Shown here in pieces: positions 45,271-55,786 of a stretch of 64,000 nucleotides of DNA. Within the stretch, counting starts at the first letter, position 1, and each line of letters starts with the position of its first letter. The translations under genes and the position numbers were made by a program. The DNA is from Multifurca ochricompacta (Eukaryota; Basidiomycota; Agaricomycetes; Russulales; Russulaceae), in assembly GCA_022496185.1 (NCBI GenBank), contig WTXG01000126.1, positions 1 to 64,000 of the forward strand, in the 5' to 3' direction. The notes beneath the pieces are model-generated. The model ran no database searches. It had not been told where the DNA came from and saw only the letters and a list, made by a program, of their open reading frames with translations.

Positions 45271-46776
45271 AAATCCTTTTTGGCGAAGGCCTTTTCTACT
45301 AAGATGGCCCGCACCTCCTCACTCTCCTTCATCATGTTTGCCCATATTTCCTGCGCTTTTTCTTCTTTCGTCGGGGCTTTCTTATCGACGGTGGGCGGGT
45401 TGTTTCGGATTGGCGTGACCGTTGCTTCTGCCACCCGTACCCCTTTCTTGGGCATTCCCTTGACATATGGCCCAGTGCTTACAGCGAAAGCACCTCCCCT
45501 CCTTCATCACGTTTGCCTTTCGTCTTCTGTCAGCGCGACCCGTGCTCTGGTTCGGTCGGCTGAGGTATCCATTGCATTTGGATCTCTCTGGGAAGCGTGC
45601 GCGGGCTTGACCCCGAAGGCAGCCTTCCACTGGTCTCTAGTCTTTCCTTTCCTGGTATCGACGCCAAAGCGCGTTTGGAAGTCGAGATAATCTTGCTGCT
45701 GTTGTCGAGCAGCATCAACCCATGCATCCCAGTCCTGTGGGTGGTGGAACTGGATGATGTTTTTGACCAGTGGGTTAGGCAACCCTTGCGAGAAGAGGTC
45801 CAGTGTCGCCTCTTCATCCGTGTCATACCCGGCTCTGTTAGCCAGACTTCTGAATTTCGCCACGTAGGCATCCAGTTCCCCTTTTTCCATCTTAAGGGAC
45901 TTCAACTCTCGGGCAGCCTTCTGCTTGGCCTGTCCGTCCGTAAATGCGTCTTTGAACCTCTGGGCGATAGTTTCCCAGAGGACTTCACTAGTGGTACGAC
46001 GACCACCTTCAACTTGTTCATTCAGCCATTCCAGCTGTTCCATTGTCCAGTCGTCTACCGCGTCCCCTCGTATCAAAGATAGGAAGAGGTTGGCGCGTTG
46101 AAAAGGGTTAATGATCTGGGGGACATCGTGGTTAAAGTTTTTGAAAGTGGTGAACTCTAACATAAACTTTTTGCTTTGTGATCGGTCCCCTGTGAATGTC
46201 TGTGGTAGTACACCTGATAGACGTCCTGACGGTGGGGGAATGTTCGGGGGCAGCATGGCTGGGGGTGGTGGCGGGGGGGAGCTGGGTCTGGGAGCTGGGC
46301 GGCAATGGTAGACATTCTTTGTAAAACGGGGCGACAGTGTTGGTAGATTGTATGGAGATCTGGGGAGTTGTCAAAGCAGGGGCTCTGGACGTGGCAACTC
46401 CGGGTGCAACTGGGGTTGTAGTCGACGCTAATACCAGTGCTTCTTCACTATGTTCTTCTACGTACTCTTCTGGTTCAGAGTCCGTGACAATGGCCGGGGG
46501 ATTTTCTCTCCACGGTCCTAATCCAAATTCAGGTGGGGCAGGTCCTGTAGTGACCCAAGAGTGTCGGCTATCCGAGTATCGGATACGATACCAAACCCTC
46601 TTTTCGTCGTCGTATTCTACCGGTTGGTATCTTCCGTCGTGATAGACGTAGTATCCAAACTCGGACTCAAAGTCTTTCCAGGTGGCAGAACCAAGTGTCT
46701 GCTGTGAAAGATTATTCTCGTCCCTTCGTTCGATGAGCTCTTCTTTAAACAGGGTCTGACTGCGGCTGGAAGCCAC
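45267..46776 (-). pseudogene. gypsy-3 gag
   Basis: 46776-46132 and 46256-45507 are long open parts in different frames (indel in a G-run near 46270-46280). The zinc-knuckle region near 45460-45480 is also shifted, and the end is 45455-45267 (KKDF stop). Sequence outside the shifts is the least decayed gag in the window. Confidence 0.87.
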
Positions 46777-46782
46777 GATGAG

Positions 46783-46793
46783 AGACTTGACTT
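46783..46793 (-). promoter_or_regulatory. gypsy-3 self-priming PBS (covarying)
   Basis: Element strand AAGTCAAGTCT, differing from gypsy-1 and -2 by one base. Its LTR block (47018-47028, element strand AGACTTGACTT) has the matching change, so all 11 pairs are kept. Confidence 0.75.
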
Positions 46794-46795
46794 GA

Positions 46796-47387
46796 TGTTA
46801 CGCCCGGTGCGGGACGTTCCACACGACTTGTGTGACAGCGCGATTCGTAGGTTCGGGTAAGAAACCAATAAGGCTTCTTGGAGATGAGACGGGATGAGTC
46901 AAAGTCAAAGGGGCGCTCCCTAAGACGATGTTGAACGGAAAAGTACCAGAAGTACTTGAGACGATTGAGTCAAAGACAAACGGAGAAGTCCAGAAGACAG
47001 GCACCGATGTATTCAATAAGTCAAGTCTGAGGTCTACAATGTAGCTACAGCGGACTTATATACGTAACTCGATGAGCGTCTATGAGATAAGGATACGGAG
47101 TCAAGTGGGCCCGAATATACGGAAGCGGACGGCGTAAAGTCTAGCTTCTGATAGGGTATTAAGTAAGTGTCCGGTCGTAAAGATAACGAGATAAGCGATA
47201 ACAAGATAAGAGTCAATCACAAGCAAACAACAGGTCAACAAGTCCCAAGCGAATCACGGGGATGGGAGCAGGGCACGTGAGGGGTCCCACGATGGAGACG
47301 TGATCGAGAAGTGTAGAGTGGATGGCAAGGATGGGTCGTCGTTGGGGAGTAAAAAGAAAACGGGGACAGACGGTAGAGGTTGTAACA
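46796..47387 (-). repeat. gypsy-3 5' LTR
   Basis: 592 bp, TGTTACGCCCGG to GAGGTTGTAACA, followed by CAGAC. TATA on the element strand near 47063 ('tacgtatataagtcc' reading). Confidence 0.92.
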
Positions 47388-47392
47388 CAGAC

Positions 47393-47606
47393 AAAGTCCA
47401 AACAATAAACATGAGGGAGAAAGGCCATTGGCCACTACAGAAATCACATGTTACATGGTGTATCAGTCAGCTACTGCGGAATGTGAGAAAGAAAGTAATA
47501 ATGATAATGTAAAAGTCCGAAACTCCGGTATCTAATCTAATCTACAAAGTAGCTAATCTAATCACCTGATGCCTGAAGCATCACCGAACATCTTCTGTGT
47601 TCAACA
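47393..47606 (-). repeat. solo copia LTR, left arm, part 2
   Basis: Resumes after the CAGAC duplication (47388-47392) and ends GTGTTCAACA, followed by CTATT (47607-47611). The two parts total 499 bp. Confidence 0.88.
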
Positions 47607-48010
47607 CTATTGCCTCCAGACTCAGCCTCAGCCAGTCCACAGTCTCTAGGACACTCAGAAACCTCCTTCCCAACCATCAGTCACCTCATTTTGGTCATCC
47701 TTCCAGGCTCTCTGCTACCTCTGAACATGCTATCATGATACAAATCACCACAGGAAAGGTTGGCAATGCTGTCCAGGCCACAAAGCACATCAATTCCATC
47801 ATCCCCAACCATGTCTCTTCACAAACTGTGCATTGGGTTCTTAAACAACATTCATTCAAGGCTGTAACAAAGAAGAAAAGGCCACTACTCTCTGCAGTAC
47901 ATTGCAAGAAGCACTTAGCCTTTGCTTTGAAGTACCAAAACTGGACTATGGAGGACTGGAAGAGGGTGATTTGGTCAGATGAGACCAAAATCAACAGGTT
48001 TGGGTCAGAT
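47607..48010 (+). pseudogene. Tc1-like transposase, left-arm N-terminus
   Basis: The frame begins at ATG 39571 (MHPTSSAQ...), runs to 39645, is broken by the solo LTR, and continues from 47612. It carries the paired-like helix-turn-helix region (IASRLSLSQSTVSRTL), a second HTH-like segment and the WSDET motif with the first DDE/D residue. About 150 residues remain of a usual 340 or so. The rest is replaced by the inverted right arm. Confidence 0.85.
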
Positions 48011-48011
48011 G
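47960..48011 (+). other. loop of the palindrome
   Basis: 52 bp not shared between the arms. It continues the left-arm transposase frame (RVIWSDETKINRFGSD), including the first catalytic Asp. The 25 bp next to it differ between arms at five or more positions, while the outer parts are nearly identical. Confidence 0.8.
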
Positions 48012-48938
48012 CCAGTCCTCCACAGTCCACTCTCTGTACTTCAAAGCAAAGGCTAAGTGCTTCTTGCAATGTACTGCAGAGAGTAGTGGCCTTTTCTTCT
48101 TTGTTACAGCCTTGAATGAATGTTGTTTAAGAACCCAATGCACAGTTTGTGAAGAGACATGGTTGGGGATGATGGAATTGATGTGCTTTGTGGCCTGGAC
48201 AGCATTGCCAACCTTTCCTGTGGTGATTTGTATCATGATAGCATGTTCAGAGGTAGCAGAGAGCCTGGAAGGATGACCAAAATGAGGTGACTGATGGTTG
48301 GGAAGGAGGTTTCTGAGTGTCCTAGAGACTGTGGACTGGCTGAGGCTGAGTCTGGAGGCAATAGTGTTGAACACAGAAGATGTTCGGTGATGCTTCAGGC
48401 ATCAGGTGATTAGATTAGCTACTTTGTAGATTAGATTAGATACCGGAGTTTCGGACTTTTACATTATCATTATTACTTTCTTTCTCACATTCCGCAGTAG
48501 CTGACTGATACACCATGTAACATGTGATTTCTGTAGTGGCCAATGGCCTTTCTCCCTCATGTTTATTGTTTGGACTTTGTCTGGCACTTGTGGACTTATT
48601 CCCAGTGCACAGACCATCCCTTGAAGAGTATATAAGGGTGTCTGTTTCGTCCTCTACACTTCAGAGTTCTTCTAACATCTGAAGTGTAAGTTCCTCTTTA
48701 CTATCTACTTTACTATTAGACTAACGTTCTTATGTAGAACTTTCTTTGTCTAGGTCAGTAGTATAGTTAATATAGAGTTCTTCTAACATCTGAAGTAACT
48801 TTCTTTGTCTAGCCTTACATGCTAACCCTACAGTCAGTATGCTGTGCACATGCCTGTTTTACAAATAGTGTCAGTGGAATGACCTTCAGAGGCCAGAGAG
48901 AGCATGTTTTCTTTCTGAGCAGAGGAGGTGGGGTGCAT
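48012..48938 (-). pseudogene. Tc1-like transposase, right-arm N-terminus
   Basis: Mirror copy with ATG at 48938-48936, the same offset (362 nt) from the end as on the left. It is interrupted by the solo LTR 48365-48863 and ends at VEDW, before the catalytic Asp. Near the centre it differs from the left arm (KYREWTVEDW against KYQNWTMEDW). Confidence 0.85.
48365..48863 (+). repeat. solo copia LTR, right arm
   Basis: 499 bp in the mirror orientation, flanked by AATAG (48360-48364 and 48864-48868), the complement of CTATT. Same insertion site and length as the left-arm LTR, so both descend from one insertion event. Confidence 0.9.
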
Positions 48939-49302
48939 TGGGAAATTATAATATTCTGGGAATGTAAACCATGCTTAAATAGCTCTATTCCAGGTCCCAT
49001 CAATATTAAGACAACTATGGTAACCATATATTAAGGATTGGTTGCTGTACATTTGGTGGAGCATCAGATTCTGATATTTCTGATACCCACTCACAAAACT
49101 GAGTCAATGAGTCCCCAATTTGAAATGGGCATAGCTCCACAAGTTTTGATCAGAATTACATAATCATTGTTGCATTACATAACCCTTATCTTGTACCTTT
49201 TATGGTCTACCAAGACTGTGTTTATATTTGTTTTGGCTGATGTGATATTCAACAAACAGTGCAAAAGTGCAAAACATTGACTCAGTTTTGTGAGGCACTG
49301 TA

Positions 49303-49761
49303 TGGCCTTGTGCTTTGCAGCAAAAGCATCTCCCTTTCTTCATTAGTGTCTGCCTTTCATCCTTGGTGAGCATGGCCCATGCCCTGGTTCTGTCTGCTGA
49401 AGTGTCCATGGTGTTTGGGTCTCTCTGGGAGGTATGTACAGGTTTAATCCCGAAGGCAGCCTTCCACTGGTTGCGGGTCTTTCCCTTCTTGGTGTCGACT
49501 CCAAAGCGTGTCTGGAAGTCGAGATAATCTTGCTGCTGTCGGTGCGCAGCATCTACCCATCCATCCCAGTCCTGAGGGTGGTGGAATTGGATGATGTTTT
49601 TGACTAATGGGTTAGGCAACCCTTGGGAGAAGAGGTCCAATGTTGCCTCTTCATCTGTGTCATATCTGGCTCTGTTGGCCAAACTTCTGAACTTTGCTAC
49701 ATAAGCATCCAGATTTCCCTTCTCCATTTTCAGGGATTTCAGCTCTTGGGCAGCCTTTTGT
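49303..49761 (-). pseudogene. gypsy-4 gag, middle piece
   Basis: Lies between the Tc1-like element and copia-2. Reads the capsid end (LDAYVAKFRSLANRA...) to the first part of the zinc knuckle (CFCCKAQGH) in one frame (49727-49303). Confidence 0.85.
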
Positions 49762-50276
49762 TGTCAAACAATCATGCTGCTGGTTATACTGACTGTGGTT
49801 AGTAGCGGTTAGGCTAGAAGACAAGTTATACTTCAGAGGAAGAAGAACTCTTATAATACTATACTACTGACCTAGAAGACAAGTTATCTACACAGAGAAT
49901 GTTAGTCAAAGGAAAAGTAGAAAGTAAAGTAAAGACAACTTACACTTCAGAGGAAGAAGAACTCTGAAGTGTAAAGGTCAAAACAGACACCCTTATATAC
50001 CCATAGGGGCCAGGGGAAATGGTCTGTGCGCACTGGGAATAAGTCCACAAGTGCCGGACAATTGGCAGAGAGGGATAAAGGCCATTGGCCAAAGAGATAT
50101 CACATGCTTACTGCGCATTACTAAGTCCATCACTAATCAGCTGAGTAAGGAGAGAAAGAAGTGTAATAAAGATATCATAAAAAGTCTGAAACTCTGGAAC
50201 CTAAGATCTAATCTTATCTACAGCTAAAGCAATCCTTAGATGCCTGAAGCATCTCCAGACACGTCCCGTGTCAACA
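49762..50276 (-). repeat. copia-2 3' LTR
   Basis: 515 bp. X modules 49814-49829 and 49872-49887; Y modules 49830-49851 and 49944-49965. Internal neighbour 'tccctcc' (50277-50283) is the complement of the polypurine tract. Confidence 0.92.
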
Positions 50277-50695
50277 TCCCTCCATGGTGAAGGCATTGAT
50301 CATTAAATGGAAATGAGTTGAATGAGCACACTGTTGTTCATAATTGAACGAACATGTCGCCAGCCAGAGATCCAACTTCTCTAACTCTTTGTGAGTTTTG
50401 CGTACGAGTTGTAGATTCGCTTATGCAACTCTACACACCTCTTGCATCACTCTCGAGGTCGAGAATGTGCTCATGTGGCATGGTGGGAAAGTGAGACTGG
50501 TGTACAAAGTCTCCAGATTCCAGCTCATTCCAGTACTAGTCCAAATCCAGTTACCATGTGATCAAAAGATGATCTAGGCAGAGACTTTGTAAGGCCATCT
50601 GCTAGCATCTCTCCAGTGGGAGTTCACACCAAGTCTATCTGGTGTGATTCTACATACTCCCTAATGGCATGGTACTTTATTGGTATGTGCTTTGA

Positions 50696-53600
50696 TCACC
50701 TTCCTGTGACAGGGTTTAATGCAAGATCTACTGCACCCTTATTGTCACAATGCAGTTGTATGGGTGAACTAACTTCATATCCCAACTCCTGCATGAATGT
50801 CCTATACCACACTGCCTGATTTGAAGCCTCAGCTAGGCTCATATACTCAGCTTCAGTGGTGGACTGTGCTACTGTCTTTTGTTTCCTGGAACACCAACTA
50901 ATGGCTCCATTGGCTAAGAAAAAGACATAGCCAGAGGTGGAGTGGTGGTCCTCTTGATCTCCCCATGAGGAATCCGCAAAGCTGTGAAGGCCTACTTCAC
51001 CATTCCCTCCAGAATAGCGCAACTTGTAGTCTTTTGTAGCATTTAGATAAGCTAAGACATATTTTGCTAGTTGCATGTGCTGCTGGGAAGGGTTGGAAGC
51101 AAATTGGCTAAGGCGTGCAACAGCAAAACTAATGTCAGGTCTGCTTCCAATCTGCACCCAAAGCAGAGACCCCATTAACTGCTGATACCTCTTAATATCA
51201 GAGGTAGATGCCTGGTCTTCAAACTTGACCAAATGAACATCCACGCCAGAGGGTAGAGGAGTATATACTGGGTTGGAATCCCCCATTCCAAACCTCTCAA
51301 CTATGGAGGATACATAGGCTGTCTGGTCGATGTCCAGTGTCTTGTTAGGACGGTCCCTGGTGATGTTAACTCCAAGGTAGGACTGGATTTCACCAAGATC
51401 GGTCATCTCATATCGGCTAGATAGAGAGTCCTTCAGCCATTGTATCTTCTTAGTGGAGGACCCAAGTATAGTGATGTCATCAACATATAAAATGACGAAA
51501 AGTGAACCATCCCCCTCTTGGTGATGATACACATATACTCCTGCATCAGAGTATGTCCGAGTAAAGCTCAGTTCATTGAGAACTGCATGAAATTGCAAGT
51601 TCCATGCTCGGGAAGCTTGTTTGAGGCCATACAGAGCCTTCTGCAGCCTACAAACTTTGGACTCTTGTCCAGCAACGACAAAACCAACAGGTTGCTCCAT
51701 ATAAATCTCCTCATCCAGATCGCCATGTAAGAATGCCGATTTGACATCCATTTGGTGGATTTCCCAATCCTCAAGCACGGCCAACACTAATAGTAGTCTA
51801 AGAGACTCAAATCTGGCGACTGGGGAGAAGGTTTCATTGAAGTCCACCCCCTCTATTTGGGTGAACCCTTTTGCTACAAGCCTAGCACGAAAGCGTCCAT
51901 CTGCTTTCAATTTAAAGACCCACTTGGACTTTACAGCCTTTCTACCTTCAGGAAGGTCTTCAAGGCGCCACACTTTAAGTTTTTCTAAGGCATCAATTTC
52001 ATATTGACATGCCTCAAGCCAATCACTGGCATTATCAGACTCCATTGCTTCTTTAAATGTAAGAGGATCCCTGTAGGGCGATCCTGCAGCATTTAACAGA
52101 TCCATCTGACTAAGTCTGGAAGAACCCTGCACAAACTCTGCATTATCCTCGTTGTAGAAGCGAGGATTCAGACAATGATTTCGATTGGGATGTGCAGTAT
52201 CCAAGTCTAAATCTTCTTGGATTGCCCTATCTTGTCGTTCAGAGTGTGGACTTGTCCTCTGAAAATTAGGTTGAGGAAGTCTGCCTGCAATCCTTTCTGA
52301 TTTCCTGATTGCACGGGTTCTTTTGGGAGGGGAGGATGGTTCCATAACTTGTGATGGAGGGGTCTGATATATAGTCTGAGGGTGTGTGGTGTCTACATTA
52401 CATGTGGGTGTGGTAGGCTGTGGTGGTAATTGAGGAGGTACGATGTCCTCCTGTTCCTCTTCCAGGTCTTCCTCATCTTGAGGAGCCTCAGGAACATGTG
52501 TAGCTGTTGCTGGTGGTGGCTGGACTGGGCCACTAGGTAAAGTAAATGAGCCACCTTGGCTAGGTTGCTCTATTGATTTCTCTGCTCTGTTGTCCTTATC
52601 AGAGCAGGATGGGAAGGATCTCTCATCAAATGTAACATCTTGTGAAGAGATGAGAGACTGGGTATGACTATCCCAAAGTGTGTAGCCCTTAGAAGTGGGC
52701 TCATACCCGACAAAGACGGCTTCCCTGGCTTTGGGATCTAATTTACGCCGCTTCCCCTCTGGAACATGATAGTAGGCTTTGCAACCAAAGACCTTGAAAT
52801 ACGAGACATCTGGTTTGTTCCCAACCAGAAGCTCAAGCGGAGTTTTCCACTTATTAGAATGGATGGGAGTTCTGTTATATATATGACATGCTGTTTCAAC
52901 AGCACACTCCCAAAAACCAAGAGATAGGCCAGCATCGTGCAGCATGCTAGTGCCTTTTTCCATTATGGTTCTATTAAATCTCTCGGCCCTTCCATTCTGT
53001 TGTGGACTATACGGCATCGTAAGTTTATGCTCTATGCCAAAATCTTCAAGCATTGCCTTCAGCACCTTGTTCACATACTTGCCACCACGATCTGTATGAA
53101 GACACTTAATTTTATGATTGAATTTGTTTTCAAGTAGTGTCTTCAGTTTACTAAAAACTGGTGTAAACAGATCTTTTGACTTCATTGGAACGATTAAAGC
53201 ATATCTGCTAAAGTCGTCCAAGAAAGTGGCAAAGTATAGATTCCCTTGTATTGAACTGCACTGCAAGGGACCTACAAGATCACTATGAAGGATCTCAAGG
53301 GGGGCTGATGCGCACTTTGAAGATGGGGGAAATGGAAGATGATGGGACTTGCCCATTTCACAGCCATAACACGGCTTGTCTTCCACTTGGCTATTACTGA
53401 TTTTGAGGCCTTTAACTGCCTCTGGAGCATATCTTTTCAGGGCCTCTTTTGACATATGGCCCATCCTCTGATGCCAGATTTCTAGTGAGGCAGATGCAGA
53501 TGTATGGATACTACTTAGGACGTGTTTGCCTAGTACCCAATACAATTTGCCAAACTTCCATGCTTCCGCTATGATATTATTGCCATATTTTATTGTTGCC

Positions 53601-54847
53601 TTCTTATTATTGAAGAACACAGTTGCCCCTTTTTCTACTAGGGCACTGGTGGAGAGTATTTTATGTCCTCCAGGCATGTGGAGCACATTGCTCAATTCTA
53701 AGTCAAAACCTTGATCAGTCCTGATGATCACGGTACCAACTCCATTTGTTTTGACTATGGAGTTGTCACCTAGTGATACTTCATGGGTGGTGTCGACTTT
53801 ATACGTATCAAAGTCTTCAAGGTTGGGACTGAAATGAGCCGTTGCTCCACTATCAAGCATCCAATAATCTGAGTTGATATCCAGATTATAGGTGTGAACA
53901 TAAAGGCAAATGCAAGGTGCTTCTTGCACCTCCTCTATTTTGCCACTACCATTAACTATGGTGGCTATAGTATTAACATGTTGGGCCTCAGCCCTCTTCT
54001 TGTTCCCTGCCTTGCCCTTTTTGGCATTTTCTAGGTCCTTCTTCTTCTTTGCACAAGCATTGGACTTGTGTCCAGGCTTTTGGCAATAGAAGCAGACCAC
54101 CCCTTGTGAACCAGGGGCAGCAGCGGGAAGTGGTGATAAATATTTTGGTTTGTTTGATTTGACGGGTGCTACCTTAGATAGGACAGCACTACCACTTCCC
54201 AAGGGACCCGCCAGGCGACTTTCCTCATTTAGGAACCTCTGCACAAGGTCCTGAGGAGAGAGTCGCTCTGGATCGCCAGAGGCCAGTATGGAGCCAGCAA
54301 TGGCACTGTAGGAGTCTGGGAGAGCTTTTAACAATATAAAGCTCATCTGGAGGTCATTGACCTCCATCCCATTCTCCCTAAGGGTACTCCTGGCATCCAG
54401 AACCTTTTGTAATTGGGTTCTGAATGTCTGTCCTTCATCAAGACAGAAGGACACCAGGGCAAGCCACAGATTATATGTGGCCATGCTACCTACAGAGCCA
54501 TACAGCCGCTCCAACTTGTTATACTTCTCACTAAGAGAAGGATAGTTGGCATCAGAAGCTACTTGAGAGTAGACTTCTTGGGTAACGTTAAGAAAGAGGA
54601 GCCCAATAAGCATTTCCTCTTCTCCCATCCATTCCCTAAGGATGGGGTCAATTACTTCCTTCTGCATTTTCTCCTTTTCCTCCTTGTCCTCTGGGAGGAG
54701 GGGCATGTCAGGGTAGGGCGTCAGAATGTGCCTCCTGAGCCCATTCATCCTCAAGAGGGCATTGAAATTGGCAGACCAGACCTGCCAGTTGGAGCCATCA
54801 AGGCGCTCCATCTTGGAGGAGGGAGGGAAGACAATTGAGGATGGCAT
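50696..54847 (-). CDS. copia-2 Gag-Pol polyprotein
   Basis: A 1383-residue Ty1/copia polyprotein in one frame, starting at ATG 54847. Gag 1-about 290 with zinc knuckle C252-x2-C255-x4-H260-x4-C265; protease D332-SGA; integrase zinc site H459, H464, C493, C496 and catalytic D523, D586, E622 (DD35E); acidic/Pro-rich linker 750-860; RT with D1034 (MDVKSAF) and YVDD 1121-1124; RNase H D1292, E1332, D1368. It stops at TGA after NPVTGR, where copia-1 continues with Arg. The remaining about 55 codons are still readable to a natural stop at 50525-50527, with a second TGA in LV-stop-TPTGEM. The missing tail carries the conserved ADGLTK motif, so RNase H may be impaired unless the stop is read through. 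Confidence 0.9.
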   Translation of the reverse strand: MPSSIVFPPSSKMERLDGSNWQVWSANFNALLRMNGLRRHILTPYPDMPLLPEDKEEKEKMQKEVIDPILREWMGEEEMLIGLLFLNVTQEVYSQVASDANYPSLSEKYNKLERLYGSVGSMATYNLWLALVSFCLDEGQTFRTQLQKVLDARSTLRENGMEVNDLQMSFILLKALPDSYSAIAGSILASGDPERLSPQDLVQRFLNEESRLAGPLGSGSAVLSKVAPVKSNKPKYLSPLPAAAPGSQGVVCFYCQKPGHKSNACAKKKKDLENAKKGKAGNKKRAEAQHVNTIATIVNGSGKIEEVQEAPCICLYVHTYNLDINSDYWMLDSGATAHFSPNLEDFDTYKVDTTHEVSLGDNSIVKTNGVGTVIIRTDQGFDLELSNVLHMPGGHKILSTSALVEKGATVFFNNKKATIKYGNNIIAEAWKFGKLYWVLGKHVLSSIHTSASASLEIWHQRMGHMSKEALKRYAPEAVKGLKISNSQVEDKPCYGCEMGKSHHLPFPPSSKCASAPLEILHSDLVGPLQCSSIQGNLYFATFLDDFSRYALIVPMKSKDLFTPVFSKLKTLLENKFNHKIKCLHTDRGGKYVNKVLKAMLEDFGIEHKLTMPYSPQQNGRAERFNRTIMEKGTSMLHDAGLSLGFWECAVETACHIYNRTPIHSNKWKTPLELLVGNKPDVSYFKVFGCKAYYHVPEGKRRKLDPKAREAVFVGYEPTSKGYTLWDSHTQSLISSQDVTFDERSFPSCSDKDNRAEKSIEQPSQGGSFTLPSGPVQPPPATATHVPEAPQDEEDLEEEQEDIVPPQLPPQPTTPTCNVDTTHPQTIYQTPPSQVMEPSSPPKRTRAIRKSERIAGRLPQPNFQRTSPHSERQDRAIQEDLDLDTAHPNRNHCLNPRFYNEDNAEFVQGSSRLSQMDLLNAAGSPYRDPLTFKEAMESDNASDWLEACQYEIDALEKLKVWRLEDLPEGRKAVKSKWVFKLKADGRFRARLVAKGFTQIEGVDFNETFSPVARFESLRLLLVLAVLEDWEIHQMDVKSAFLHGDLDEEIYMEQPVGFVVAGQESKVCRLQKALYGLKQASRAWNLQFHAVLNELSFTRTYSDAGVYVYHHQEGDGSLFVILYVDDITILGSSTKKIQWLKDSLSSRYEMTDLGEIQSYLGVNITRDRPNKTLDIDQTAYVSSIVERFGMGDSNPVYTPLPSGVDVHLVKFEDQASTSDIKRYQQLMGSLLWVQIGSRPDISFAVARLSQFASNPSQQHMQLAKYVLAYLNATKDYKLRYSGGNGEVGLHSFADSSWGDQEDHHSTSGYVFFLANGAISWCSRKQKTVAQSTTEAEYMSLAEASNQAVWYRTFMQELGYEVSSPIQLHCDNKGAVDLALNPVTGR

Positions 54848-55772
54848 TTGTGAGATGTTTTAAAGAGGTGTTCCTGGTTCCAAGGAGCAGTTAGAACCAG
54901 TGCCCAGGTCTCGCTTAAGAGTGCCACCCCATACTGTGGCACTATGCTTCAGAACCTAAGAAGGTCCTGCCTCTGTTGTGCGACTTTCTAGGTATAGTAA
55001 AGCTATCTAGCGCAATCCTGCAACTAGACATAGGCTCTGGTAGACTAGCCAGAGTGTCTAGTGTAATCAGGACTGGGAGTCATGTCATGGAGGAGCCAAC
55101 CACAAGTTCCATTAGAGACAAAGGGGGTATAGCCCTTCCTCTAATGCTGGTGGTGGAGTCCATGATTAAGCCCTAGATGATTGGGGCCATGACTAAGTAG
55201 ATGTCTAGTCTGTCTCTGGTAGGGTGTGGTTACCCTACAAAGGCAACGGATGCTTATGCCCAGAGATGAAGACTATATCTACTATGTATAGACTATAGTA
55301 GTGCAGCCTACTTGTATCGAGCCCAAGCGTCATGGGAGTGACTACCCATGCCTTGTTCTAGACCCTAAACTCCACATGCGGGTTGCTAAACCCGGCTTAC
55401 AGATAGAGCCAAGCATTGACTGGACTTAAAGCCACAAGCTTCTGGCTATAGGCCTACTAAGACTATCTATGGGATGAAAACCCAGCTACAACTAAGAAAT
55501 TACTAATACCTAGTGCGCACTCAAGGAGCTTAAGGTGTTTCACCCACTTAGGGTCCCTCATCACCTTTTGCAAGAACCCCGAAGGGCTAGCAAAACAGTT
55601 CAGGATGAGCAGTAAACTGTGTCATCCTGTGGGGTGTTAAGGTGCACAGAAAGTAAATAAGAAAGCTCACTGAAAAAGCTGGTGGGAAAGACTTTGAAGC
55701 TTTTGTGAGCTTGAGTGCAGGAGCGAGTTGGGCTGTAATGAACAAAAGGGAATTACAGATCAGTATGAGTGG
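54848..55772 (-). other. copia-2 5' leader (untranslated)
   Basis: About 0.9 kb with no usable ORF. It shares conserved blocks with the copia-1 leader, including an identical stretch at about 55311-55373 and a covarying hairpin at 55111-55145 (ATTAGAG with CTCTAAT, AAGGG with CCCTT). Confidence 0.7.
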
Positions 55773-55786
55773 CAGGGCCCATAACC
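55773..55786 (-). promoter_or_regulatory. copia-2 primer-binding site (initiator Met tRNA half)
   Basis: The plus strand reads CAGGGCCCATAACC immediately before the LTR, identical to copia-1 although the LTR sequences differ. It matches the anticodon arm of initiator Met tRNA. Confidence 0.8.

Larger units (their letters stand above)
39931..47387 (-). mobile_element. gypsy-3, youngest-looking family-A chromovirus
   Basis: 7457 bp inserted in the left-arm solo LTR, with perfect duplication CAGAC (39926-39930 and 47388-47392). LTRs of 590 and 592 bp differ by about two transitions and two 1-bp indels. CG dinucleotides are retained where older copies have TG/CA. Complete gag, pol and ORF3 are present; ORF3 and the IN/chromodomain part are nearly intact. 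The central part, 42.77-45.64 kb, contains many single-base deletions. Confidence 0.92.
39209..49300. mobile_element. palindromic Tc1/mariner-like element (contains solo LTRs and gypsy-3)
   Basis: Ends CAGTGCCTCACAAAACTGAG... on both sides in inverted orientation, flanked by TA (39207-39208 and 49301-49302), as in Tc1/mariner insertions. Without gypsy-3 and its 5-bp duplication it is two arms of exactly 1289 bp each (39209-39930 + 47393-47959; 48012-49300) around a 52-bp loop (47960-48011). Both arms hold the N-terminal part of a Tc1-like transposase and the same 499-bp solo copia LTR at the same site. Catalytic residues beyond the first Asp are absent, so it cannot encode its own transposase. 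Confidence 0.88.
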
